Below, in pieces: positions 52,111 through 60,460 of a stretch of DNA of 64,000 bases (its first letter is position 1; the number at the start of each line of letters is the position of its first letter). The stretch is from Paenibacillus antibioticophila (GTDB lineage Bacteria > Bacillota > Bacilli > Paenibacillales > Paenibacillaceae). The notes below the pieces were generated by a model. It ran no database searches. It was given only the letters and a program-made list of their open reading frames with translations, and was not told where the DNA came from. The stretch spans positions 2,387,480 to 2,451,479 of the forward strand of contig NZ_HG005139.1 in NCBI RefSeq assembly GCF_000455265.1, in the 5' to 3' direction. The position numbers were made by a program, and so were the translations under genes.

Positions 52111-53229
52111 CTATATCAGGTTCTCCGGATTCAATCCTTCCAATTCAGGAAGGACAAAAATTCCATCCTTGCGAATGAGCACATCATCAAAGTAAATTTC
52201 CCCGCCGCCGTAATCCGGACGTTGGATCAGAACCAGGTCCCAATGGATGGAGGAGCGGTTGCCGTTATCCGTTACACCCTCATAGGCCTGACCTGGAGTA
52301 AAGTGCAGACTTCCCGCAATTTTCTCGTCAAACAAAATGTCCTTCATCGGGTGCAAAATATACGGGTTAAAGCCAATCGCAAATTCTCCGATGTATCTCG
52401 CACCTTCGTCTGAATCCAGAATCTCATTCAGGCGAGTTGTATCACTGCCGGTCGCTTCCACAATCTTGCCGTTCTCAAAGCGGAATTTGATATTTTCAAA
52501 GGTAATTCCATTATAGAGCGTTGCCGCGTTATAGCTGATCGTACCATTAACGGAATCACGCACAGGAGCAGTGTATACCTCGCCGTCAGGAATATTTTTC
52601 TGACCGGAGCATTTTTCGGATTCGATGCCCTTGATCGAGAAGGACAGATCCGTTCCCGGTCCTGTGATGCGTACCTTGTCGGTCCGGTTCATCAGTTCGG
52701 ACAATGCGTCCTGAGCCCGGTCCATCTTGGCATAATCCAGATTGCAGACGTCAAAATAAAAGTCCTCAAAGGCCTCTGTGCTCATACTTGCCAACTGAGC
52801 CATGCTGGCATTCGGATAGCGAAGCACAACCCACTTCGTCTGCTTTACCCGTTGCTCGCTATGTACCGGGTGAGAATACAGCGAATTATACAGCTTCATC
52901 TTGTCTTTTGGCACGTCGGACATGTCGTTGACGTTGGAGCCTGCACGAATGCCGATATAGCAATCCATCATCTTCATGCGAACCAGATCATATTCAGCCC
53001 AGGCTTTGATTCCCTCCTCAGTCGCATATTTCAGCTGCGAGCTTTGCACGGCCTTGTCTGTCAGCTCCACAAAAGCGTTGCCGCCCTTCTTCCCGATTTC
53101 CTCGACAACTGCCTTAAGCAGGTCGCGCTCGTCGCCAATCATCTCTACGAGTACATTTTCTCCTGGTTGAACATCGACCGAATAACCGACCAGGTTCTCC
53201 GCTAATTTCTGAATTCTTGGATCTTTCAT
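52111..53229 (-). CDS. M29 family aminopeptidase
   Basis: A 372-aa cytoplasmic zinc/cobalt aminopeptidase (AmpS/PepS type). NLVGYSVDVQPGENVLVEM, AFVELTD-type FVELTDKAV, the ligand glutamates in IPDGEVYTAPV and IGEFAIGFNP, and HWDLVLI near the C-terminus are all family signatures. GGAGG lies about 8 bp before the ATG. It is an orphan gene between an HPr-like gene and a lipoprotein gene. Confidence 0.93.
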   Translation of the reverse strand: MKDPRIQKLAENLVGYSVDVQPGENVLVEMIGDERDLLKAVVEEIGKKGGNAFVELTDKAVQSSQLKYATEEGIKAWAEYDLVRMKMMDCYIGIRAGSNVNDMSDVPKDKMKLYNSLYSHPVHSEQRVKQTKWVVLRYPNASMAQLASMSTEAFEDFYFDVCNLDYAKMDRAQDALSELMNRTDKVRITGPGTDLSFSIKGIESEKCSGQKNIPDGEVYTAPVRDSVNGTISYNAATLYNGITFENIKFRFENGKIVEATGSDTTRLNEILDSDEGARYIGEFAIGFNPYILHPMKDILFDEKIAGSLHFTPGQAYEGVTDNGNRSSIHWDLVLIQRPDYGGGEIYFDDVLIRKDGIFVLPELEGLNPENLI

Positions 53230-53370
53230 GTAGAGCAGCCTCCTCCAGATACTTGCTTTCGCCTATTTTCGCAGCGAGCCCGCTGCCTGAACACCGTTCG
53301 ACATTTAGTTGAACAATGGTTAATTTATCTATTTCATTGTAGCACGGCACAGGACAGAAGTCAGCACAGC

Positions 53371-54207
53371 CTATTTACCATATTCAAATTTACTGTCCGT
53401 AAGCAATGCCTCCTGCTCCTGAATGCCACGGGTATTCGTATAGAGCAGCCTGGTCTCTGAGGTCATACGTTCAGGAAGCCCTGTGTTCCGGTTAATCGTC
53501 AAATAATAAACGGTTTCTGCCTGACAAGCAGTAAGCATGTTGTCGAGATGCTTCCTCCCCTTTGACCATTCCCGTTCCAGTTCCGATTCCACCTCTTTGC
53601 GCTGACCCCCCGAGAGGTTTTGCAGCCTGCGCTGCCAGCCGGTACGCACCGCTTCCATTTCCTCGACCAATTGCTTGTTCAATACCCTCTTCGCGGCTTC
53701 CGGGTCAAGCTGTATACGCAATACCCGGGTTCCCCTCGCCGCCGCATGCTCCTCGGTAATGGTCTTGGCTGCGCGGCGAATAGATTCCAGCTGTTCCAGC
53801 GGATTAAGTCTGGACAGCCCGGCCGTGAGCGCGGAGACTTGGCTATCTGCTACTTTCCAGGTTTCACCGTTCCAGGCAAGCTGAATCTGAGCTTGCGAGG
53901 TACCGGCCGCCTCGATCTGCTGCCCCTTGTCCTGGCCCGCTTCCGTTGAAGGGAGAGTGCTCTGCATACTCAGCTTCTGATGATCCTTCAACTCGCCGCT
54001 GTACCCCAACTGCTCATCCAGACTCCAGCGCTGCCCCCTTGCTACTGCCGCTTGCCCCTTGAACTTGAGCGTATCAATCCCTGCCAGTCCGGACCAGGTG
54101 AAATCAAACCACTCCTCAGCCGTTTTCGATTCCTGCCAGCCGCAAGACGCTAGAAGAAACATTACCATGTACAGGCAAGCCACTCTGCCTATCGTAGATT
54201 TTCGCAT
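53371..54207 (-). CDS. Hypothetical lipoprotein
   Basis: 278 aa with a signal peptide and lipobox: MRKSTIGRVACLYMVMFLLASCGWQ, with Cys at about residue 22. The mature part (about 25-278) has the repeated AEEWFDFTWSGLAGIDTLKF and a DPEAAKRVLNKQLVEEMEAV-like helix. It resembles Paenibacillus proteins of unknown role, perhaps sporulation or envelope related, and has some likeness to LolA/LppX-type folds in the way it repeats trait strings. I assign no function. It is exported and membrane-anchored. Confidence 0.7.
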   Translation of the reverse strand: MRKSTIGRVACLYMVMFLLASCGWQESKTAEEWFDFTWSGLAGIDTLKFKGQAAVARGQRWSLDEQLGYSGELKDHQKLSMQSTLPSTEAGQDKGQQIEAAGTSQAQIQLAWNGETWKVADSQVSALTAGLSRLNPLEQLESIRRAAKTITEEHAAARGTRVLRIQLDPEAAKRVLNKQLVEEMEAVRTGWQRRLQNLSGGQRKEVESELEREWSKGRKHLDNMLTACQAETVYYLTINRNTGLPERMTSETRLLYTNTRGIQEQEALLTDSKFEYGK

Positions 54208-54319
54208 CCGATCTTCACCTTCCCAATCAGTATTTCAGTATTTTGTATATTCGCGCCTTTTCCTTACTTATTCCGGTGTTTATTTAGGCTTAGACTGTCC
54301 TTCGCATGAAAATCTATAC

Positions 54320-54356
54320 AAAAAAAGAAGCCTGCATCATTCGACCTGCAGGCTTC
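54320..54356 (-). terminator. Terminator of the GAF-GGDEF gene
   Basis: GAAGCCTGCA (54327-54336) and TGCAGGCTTC (54347-54356) form a perfect 10-bp stem followed by seven T residues on the minus strand. Confidence 0.9.
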
Positions 54357-54371
54357 CTGCCAGTTGACGCA

Positions 54372-56327
54372 CTACCCAACGCACGACTGGTTTCTTCCGC
54401 TCTTTTTTGCTTTATACAACGCCATATCAGCCAAATAGAACAAAGACTCTACGCTGACCTTTTCCGATTCAAGTGTCCACCCTGATATTCCGCAGGAAAC
54501 GGTGACCTGAGGATCGGTCTCGGAGGCGACTCTCAGACGTATCTTCTCCGCAATTTGTTGTCCGATATGAACGTCTGCCTCCGGTAAGTAGATTGCCAGT
54601 TCTTCCCCGCCCCAGCGGGCTGAAATATCGCTTTTCCGGACTGTACTCTTTATAATTGCACATACTTGCTTTAATATCCGATCACCGACCTGGTGGCCAA
54701 AGGTATCATTAATCTGCTTAAAGGAATCGATGTCAACGATAATCAAGCATCCCTTTTCATGAAGCCTAAGCATTTGCGACACCCGATCATCCAGATACCG
54801 CCTAGCATACAGCTCCGTCAGCATGTCCTGGTTAGCCATTCGCTGCACTTCCGCATGCAGCGAAGCATTCGCAATCGAAAGAGCTATATGGGAAGACAGA
54901 ACTTGCAGCAGCCTATAGTTATCATAGGAGAAGAAATGCTCCTTCCGATGTGCAAGCATAATGGTGCCGATCACCTCTCCCCTCACAATGAGCGGGGTAA
55001 CGATCAATGACCGTGAGCCCGTATCCTCCATAAGCTTGGACTGCATTTTATTATCAGCCTTGTAATCTGATAATATCATCGGCTCCCGAGTGGAATAGAC
55101 CACACCTGAGAATCCATAATCCTTAGGAAAATGCTCCTTGGATAACTCCGGAATATTGCAAGCCATCACCTCAAAATACTCGCCGTCTCTGTCAATCTGA
55201 CAGATGCAGCAGTATTCCGCATGGAAAATAGACAGAAGTTCTTCTGTTGCAAATTTGAATACTTCCTTCAAACGAAGGCTTCCATTTAAGCGCTTAGTCA
55301 ATTCATTAATCAGCCGAAACTCGCTCACAAGAAGATTGGACTGCTCGTACAATTTGGCATTTTCAAAGGCAGAACCGGCCGTATCCGCCAACATTTCAAT
55401 CAAACGGAGGTCCGCTTCCTCAATATCATCCCGGGGAATCACTAAATGAAACACGCCGTATACTCCTTGCTTTCCGGTTAGCGGGACTGCAACTTCCAGA
55501 CATGGTTGCCGCATTTCATTGAGACACTCATGTCGAAGCATCTTCCCTTGCATAAATGCTCTAACACACATGTGGTCGTCTTCCCCCTGCAGCTGCAAGG
55601 ATTTAACCCTCGGGTCTCGGCTAAGATAATCCTGGGACATTAGAAGTTCTACCTCAACTCCCGGATACATTCCCGAAATCCGCTCGAACACTTCGGTAAG
55701 CACGGCATCCACATCAATTTGATCGTGCAGCTTTTGAACCACCTGAAACAGAATGTTCCTCCGGTGTTCCTCCTGGCTTGACTTGTGCTGAAGACTCAGT
55801 ACATCCGAGACAAATAACGCTTTAAAGAATTTGTAAAAGCACGACAAAAAATACCTTCCGGCCATCTCAACCCAGGACAGTGCGAGCGGTGCGTTGTCCG
55901 GCTGCAACCCGCTGACCCTGCAGCCCAGCACTGCAAACAGCTCCTTGGTATGCCTGGACAGCAAGGGAACAGCAAGGTAGTGACTGCCTTCGGAGAGAGA
56001 AGATGCGACTGCGGAGCGGTTCACACAATCCCGTGCGACCCGATTGCCCTCCTCCATCTCTTGATGAAGAAGCAATTGTCCTGAATAGTCGGCAATAAAC
56101 CAGACGACCTCATCTATGCCCGGAAGCGAAGGCAGTTCCTTCGACCATTCTTCATAGGTCTCAAGGAGTAGCGGTGTAATATAAGGATAGTCATAAGAAG
56201 TTATATCCACGAATTCGAGCCAGTCCGTATAGTCCATACGTGTCCGGGCTGAATCTACGGTTTGGAGAGAAAAGCCAGCGTTGCCTTGCAATGTCGTCAT
56301 CAGATCGTCATGGGGATGTTTGGCCAT
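54372..56327 (-). CDS. Diguanylate cyclase with GAF domains
   Basis: 651 aa, soluble. An N-terminal region of unknown type (about 1-190; it may be a degenerate GAF) precedes two GAF-like segments (about 200-320 and 335-470). The C-terminal GGDEF domain (about 480-645) has the active variant GGEEL (near 571), in WGGEELAIYLPEA, so it should make c-di-GMP. An RxxD-type inhibitory site is not obvious. The GAF segments would tie synthesis to a small-molecule signal. A second c-di-GMP protein lies at 57454-60063, on the other side of rpsD. Confidence 0.88.
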   Translation of the reverse strand: MAKHPHDDLMTTLQGNAGFSLQTVDSARTRMDYTDWLEFVDITSYDYPYITPLLLETYEEWSKELPSLPGIDEVVWFIADYSGQLLLHQEMEEGNRVARDCVNRSAVASSLSEGSHYLAVPLLSRHTKELFAVLGCRVSGLQPDNAPLALSWVEMAGRYFLSCFYKFFKALFVSDVLSLQHKSSQEEHRRNILFQVVQKLHDQIDVDAVLTEVFERISGMYPGVEVELLMSQDYLSRDPRVKSLQLQGEDDHMCVRAFMQGKMLRHECLNEMRQPCLEVAVPLTGKQGVYGVFHLVIPRDDIEEADLRLIEMLADTAGSAFENAKLYEQSNLLVSEFRLINELTKRLNGSLRLKEVFKFATEELLSIFHAEYCCICQIDRDGEYFEVMACNIPELSKEHFPKDYGFSGVVYSTREPMILSDYKADNKMQSKLMEDTGSRSLIVTPLIVRGEVIGTIMLAHRKEHFFSYDNYRLLQVLSSHIALSIANASLHAEVQRMANQDMLTELYARRYLDDRVSQMLRLHEKGCLIIVDIDSFKQINDTFGHQVGDRILKQVCAIIKSTVRKSDISARWGGEELAIYLPEADVHIGQQIAEKIRLRVASETDPQVTVSCGISGWTLESEKVSVESLFYLADMALYKAKKSGRNQSCVG

Positions 56328-56565
56328 AGATAGCTCCCTTTCACTCTCGTCTTCTCTTGAGAAGCGAAGAAGTCATGTACTCGAAGCCTTTCGATTCTGG
56401 ATGCAGGATGATTAACGAATTGATAGCCGCTTGTCCGTATAATTTATGTACATCCATTCTACTATCTAATTAACACGTTTGCATTAAAAAATCTCTATTT
56501 TCCAAGCTTTCCCTAGGACAAAAGAACTATCGACAAAATTCCAGGAGAACATGCATATTACGCCC

Positions 56566-56593
56566 TTGACTTTATAGCACTAATTCATATAAT
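56566..56593 (+). promoter_or_regulatory. Promoter of rpsD
   Basis: TTGACT (56566-56571), a 16-bp spacer and TATAAT (56588-56593) make a strong sigma-A promoter. Transcription would begin near 56600, giving a leader of about 195 nt. Confidence 0.8.
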
Positions 56594-56599
56594 ATTTAT

Positions 56600-56794
56600 T
56601 GTTGATAAAGATCAGGATAGGATCTTGATTAGGGCGTAACGCATGCGAGCACCCTCTCGGTTTTTGTTGCCGACAAGACAGCGGCTGAACTTTCTTGTCG
56701 GAGGGCGGACATCTATCCTCCGCACGCACAAACAAAACCCGCGCAAGTAGAACCCTACACAGAAAATTATTGATAAAAGGAGTCTACCTATACA
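56600..56794 (+). promoter_or_regulatory. Structured leader of rpsD (probable S4 autoregulation)
   Basis: The ~195-nt leader holds several stems: AAGATC/GATCTT, CCGACAAG/CTTGTCGG near 56683-56712, and GGAGG/CCTCC after it; TAGGG near its start can pair with CCCTA near the Shine-Dalgarno. In Bacillus S4 represses its own mRNA through such a leader. The match is by architecture only. The remaining gap back to 56328 holds no gene. Confidence 0.5.
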
Positions 56795-57394
56795 ATGGCA
56801 CGTTACACTGGTCCTAAATTTAAACTCAGCCGCCGCCTTGGCATTTCCTTGAGCGGTACTGGCAAAGACTTGAAACGCCCTTTCCCTCCAGGACAACATG
56901 GTCCTAACCAACGCAGAAAGGTTTCCAACTACGGCATGCAGCTGTTGGAGAAGCAAAAACTGCGTCATATGTACGGTTTGGGTGAAAAGCAATTCCGCAC
57001 ACTCTTCGCACACGCGCAAAAACAACCGGGTATTGCCGGTGAAAACTTTATGGCCCTGCTCGAAAGCCGCCTGGACAACCTGGTATACCGTCTTGGCTTC
57101 GCTAATTCCCGTGCAGGTGCACGCCAATTGGTAGCCCATGGTCATATCACAGTGAACGGCAAGAAAGTAGATATCGCTTCCTACCGTGTGAGCCTGGGTG
57201 ACGTAATTGGTCTTCGCGAAAGAAGCCGCGGCTTGTCTTCCGTGAAGGAAGCCCTGGAAAACCGTTCGCATCTTCCAGCTTACCTGGAGTACAACGACAA
57301 CGCTATGGAAGGCAAGTACATCCGCCTGCCAGAACGTTCCGAGTTGTCCCAAGACATCGACGAGAAGCAAATCGTCGAATTCTACAACCGTTAA
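56795..57394 (+). CDS. rpsD: 30S ribosomal protein S4
   Basis: 199 aa. [36 protein letters not shown] is the S4 start, with the S4 RNA-binding domain at about 85-150 ([41 protein letters not shown]). The N-terminal region lacks the four zinc cysteines, so it is the C-minus type. AAAAGGAG is 13 bp before the ATG. S4 nucleates 30S assembly. The gene is monocistronic, as in Bacillus, with its own leader and terminator. Confidence 0.97.
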   Translation: MARYTGPKFKLSRRLGISLSGTGKDLKRPFPPGQHGPNQRRKVSNYGMQLLEKQKLRHMYGLGEKQFRTLFAHAQKQPGIAGENFMALLESRLDNLVYRLGFANSRAGARQLVAHGHITVNGKKVDIASYRVSLGDVIGLRERSRGLSSVKEALENRSHLPAYLEYNDNAMEGKYIRLPERSELSQDIDEKQIVEFYNR

Positions 57395-57400
57395 TAACGA

Positions 57401-57432
57401 GAACAGCCGTCCGCGTGGACGGCTGTTCCTTT
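57401..57432 (+). terminator. Terminator of rpsD
   Basis: GAACAGCCGTCC (57401-57412) and GGACGGCTGTTC (57417-57428) form a perfect stem with a 4-nt loop, followed by CTTT. Confidence 0.85.
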
Positions 57433-57453
57433 ATGTTCCAAGATGTATCTTCT

Positions 57454-60063
57454 CTAAATTATTTCTTCAGTATGGAGCCCCTGCTCTGCGGCAGCATACC
57501 TTTCGAAGCTTCGGGAGTCCAGCGGCGGACTGAAAAGGTTCCCTTGCAATTCCTCACAATTTAACTCTACAAACAATTCCTGCTCGGTTTCTGTCTCTAT
57601 ACCTTCTGCAGTAACCTTGAGCCCCATGCTGTTAACCAGACCGGCAATTCCTTTCACTACAGAGGCGTTATCTTCGGTAAGATCTTCTCCATTATGAAAA
57701 AAGGTCCGATCCAGCTTCACGGTTGAAACCGGCAGATGCCGAAGTCTGCTTAAGGAGGTATAACCGGTTCCAAATTCCTCAATGACAATTTCAATTCCCA
57801 TTCTCTTAAGTTCCTGCAAGGCCTCGACGACCTGTTCAGTCTGATTCATAAATACACTTTCCGTAAGTTCTAGCCCCAAATAATGCGGCTCAAGACCTGT
57901 CTGGCGCAAGATTGAATGTATGCGTCCTACAATGTTCATCCGGTAGAAATGCTTGGTGGACAGGTTCACAGAGATTGGCAGTTTATGGACCTTAAGTTCA
58001 TGCCATTCCTTCGTCTGTCTGCATGCTTCCCGGAGCATCCAGAAATCAATATCCGCGATCACACCCGAGGCTTCGGCAATCGGAATGAACTTTGACGGAG
58101 GAATCGCTCCCAGTTCGGGATGATTCCAACGGATGAGCGCCTCATATCCCCTCATTCGCCCTGTTACCGGATTCACTTTAGGCTGATAGACCAGATATAA
58201 CTGCTCTTCATGCAAAGCGGTTCTTAGACCGTTCTCCAGAAGCACGGTTTCATTCATCGCATTCTCTCTGTCTCTGTTGAAAATATAGTAGCTGCCCTCC
58301 CCCTTCTCTCTGGCCGCATACATGGCCATATCCGCTTTCCTGACGATCTCATCCTGACTGATCCCATGCTCTGGATAGATACTGACTCCAATACTCAACG
58401 TAATATAAATATAATTCCCCTCGAGCTCGAGCGGGGAGTCAAACAGCCTGCCGATCCGCTTGGCCATTTCAGGAAGATCGTCATCCGAAATATATTTGTA
58501 CAGGAAAATGAATTCATCTCCTCCCAGCCGGAACACCTCGCACTGCTCATCAGCAAGCTGCTCAAAACGAAGAGACACCTTCAGCAGCAGCAAATCCCCT
58601 GAGATATGTCCCAGGGCGTCATTCACTTCTTTAAACCGGTTAATGTCGACAAATAGGACCGCTATCTTCTCCCGAAAGCCCGTATCCCTGATCATTTCAC
58701 TGAGCCGCTGACGAAACCTTAGCCGATTCGGCAGCCCGGTCAAAGTATCGTAGTAAGCAAGATATTTCAGCTTCTCCTCCGAAACGCGCAACCGGCTATT
58801 TATCGACTCCATTTCTTCGAACCTGTTCAGTAATTCGTCTGATATGCTTTTAAAATTATGCGCTAACGAATCAATCTCCAGAATCCCGCTGGAGGACCAG
58901 TCAGGTACAGCCATCTGCCTGAGCTTGACCGGCAAACGGCTTGAATTGAGCTCCAGCCGTTTTAGGCTTCGTTCAAGCCAGGCGTTGATACACAGAGCCA
59001 AGCATACCGCAATGGAAGCGCTTGCCATCATGTACAGGATTTGATATATGTACTCCAGAAAAATGGCTGTCTGATAAGGCATAACAGGCAGGATGACCGA
59101 TATCAGATATTCCTGCTTGTCCGAAGATGCTGTGTAGACATAATTCGCATCATGCCAGCGTCCGGTGGGAAGCAGGGTGGTCTCCTCAGGAAGGTCAATC
59201 TCGAACCTGCTCTCGACCGGCTTCAGTGGCTCCATCGGCTTCCAGTTTGCATATAAGCTCATATCGCTGGCAGCCAATGCAACCCCCTCCTTGTCTGCAA
59301 TAACGATGTTGAGCAGGTCAGGAGAAGGGGTTGCGAAGCGGGATGCAATCTCCTGCAGATCCCCGGTCTGAAGTCTCTCTTCTCCCCTGTGCTCCAGCTC
59401 GCTTAAAATACGTTCAGCCGTGCTCTCCGAAGTCTTGAGTGCATTCATCTTGGAGGAATCGATAGAATGCCAGCCACCAACGGTCAGGTTAATCAAGAAG
59501 GGGAGCGATACGGTGGTGACCGTTAGATGGAATAAGACGCGCTTGAACGGAATCGGCGGACGGTATTCTTTTGCAGGTGGTATGACTCTTCTCATCACAT
59601 AGTAGTCCAGCATATCGGCTGTAAGGATATTAAACAGGCTGTTGGACACCGTGATTGCAAACAGAAGTGCAAATTCGATCATCGTATAGGAGCCGCTTGT
59701 GAAGAATAAAGCCGCCGTTAAGGGGAGCCCGATCAAAAGCCAGAAGTACAGGTCAAGCTTCAGTATCTGTCCTTGATTTCTGTGAATACAAGTCGCAATC
59801 CAGAGCAGTTCCAGGAAAAAGATCAGCACAAAGGCAGGAGCGGCATTCAGTGCAATCATGATTCCATAAGCGCTTGCAGATACCAGGATACCCATCCGGA
59901 TCCCTTGGAGTCGAATAAGTCCAATAAGAAAAATGTTCGTAAAAACGACGGTGATTCCAAAAATAAGATGCGGGCGAGTGAACGTGCTCACGAACGCCAG
60001 CATCATCAAAACAGCGATACACACCCGCCGGACCAGGTCTGTCTCCGCACTATCCTTTTTCAT
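57454..60063 (-). CDS. Membrane GGDEF-EAL protein
   Basis: 869 aa. Five to six N-terminal helices (about 10-165), a helix at about 180-200, an extracytoplasmic sensing loop (about 200-335) and another helix at about 340-360 precede a HAMP-like linker. The GGDEF domain has an intact RLGGDEF (near 512). The EAL domain keeps YEALIRW (near 639) and ELTES, but the usual DDFGTG loop reads EEFGTG (near 760). Both Asp-to-Glu changes hit metal ligands needed for phosphodiesterase activity, so it may be mainly a cyclase or a c-di-GMP sensor. Its leader carries an attenuator-like structure. Confidence 0.88.
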   Translation of the reverse strand: MKKDSAETDLVRRVCIAVLMMLAFVSTFTRPHLIFGITVVFTNIFLIGLIRLQGIRMGILVSASAYGIMIALNAAPAFVLIFFLELLWIATCIHRNQGQILKLDLYFWLLIGLPLTAALFFTSGSYTMIEFALLFAITVSNSLFNILTADMLDYYVMRRVIPPAKEYRPPIPFKRVLFHLTVTTVSLPFLINLTVGGWHSIDSSKMNALKTSESTAERILSELEHRGEERLQTGDLQEIASRFATPSPDLLNIVIADKEGVALAASDMSLYANWKPMEPLKPVESRFEIDLPEETTLLPTGRWHDANYVYTASSDKQEYLISVILPVMPYQTAIFLEYIYQILYMMASASIAVCLALCINAWLERSLKRLELNSSRLPVKLRQMAVPDWSSSGILEIDSLAHNFKSISDELLNRFEEMESINSRLRVSEEKLKYLAYYDTLTGLPNRLRFRQRLSEMIRDTGFREKIAVLFVDINRFKEVNDALGHISGDLLLLKVSLRFEQLADEQCEVFRLGGDEFIFLYKYISDDDLPEMAKRIGRLFDSPLELEGNYIYITLSIGVSIYPEHGISQDEIVRKADMAMYAAREKGEGSYYIFNRDRENAMNETVLLENGLRTALHEEQLYLVYQPKVNPVTGRMRGYEALIRWNHPELGAIPPSKFIPIAEASGVIADIDFWMLREACRQTKEWHELKVHKLPISVNLSTKHFYRMNIVGRIHSILRQTGLEPHYLGLELTESVFMNQTEQVVEALQELKRMGIEIVIEEFGTGYTSLSRLRHLPVSTVKLDRTFFHNGEDLTEDNASVVKGIAGLVNSMGLKVTAEGIETETEQELFVELNCEELQGNLFSPPLDSRSFERYAAAEQGLHTEEII

Positions 60064-60097
60064 TCATCACTCCTCCTCCAAAAAAGCCGCCTGCTTG

Positions 60098-60162
60098 AAA
60101 AAAAAGACCTAATGGGGGCCTGAAAGGTCCATTCGGTCTTATACAAATCTGTCCTATTAGGT
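60098..60162 (-). promoter_or_regulatory. Attenuator-like leader structure before the GGDEF-EAL gene
   Basis: On the minus strand AAGACC-G-AATGG (from 60140-60129) pairs with CCATT-A-GGTCTT (60115-60104), followed by TTTTTTTT, a typical terminator 40 bp before the gene. Upstream, ACCTAAT (from 60162-60156) can instead pair with ATTAGGT (60113-60107) of the terminator arm. This gives two exclusive folds. No known riboswitch core was recognised. Confidence 0.5.
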
Positions 60163-60424
60163 TAAGCAGTTGTGAGATAATCGGATCTCGATCCAATTCT
60201 ACAATAGAATTACACAAATTCATAGAACCTTCGACCTATAGAAGTGAAAATTCTGTCTATTTTATCACAAGCCTGGCAAATTTCCGTTTTCCTGCCTGGA
60301 AAATGTCCCCGTCAGACCATTGAATTTCAACATTCGGGCCGGCCACTTTCCCTTCGTTCGGCTTCATCGGCTCGTGCTGAATGATGTCCAAAATGCACGA
60401 AAGCTAAACTTAAAAGCCAATTTA

Positions 60425-60433
60425 TGCTATAAT
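60425..60433 (+). promoter_or_regulatory. Extended -10 promoter of the class A PBP gene
   Basis: TGCTATAAT (60425-60433) is a perfect extended -10; the -35 is weak. It lies 28 bp upstream of the ATG at 60461, inside the longer open frame, which supports the shorter start. The rest of 60163-60424 shows no gene. Confidence 0.6.
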
Positions 60434-60460
60434 GGGGACGGTAAAAAAGGAGGAACATCC

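Noticed and set aside
56612-57370. Long minus-strand frame (252 codons) opposite rpsD
   Set aside because: It is antisense to a highly conserved ribosomal protein gene, has no domain and no suitable Shine-Dalgarno; it is a codon-bias shadow.
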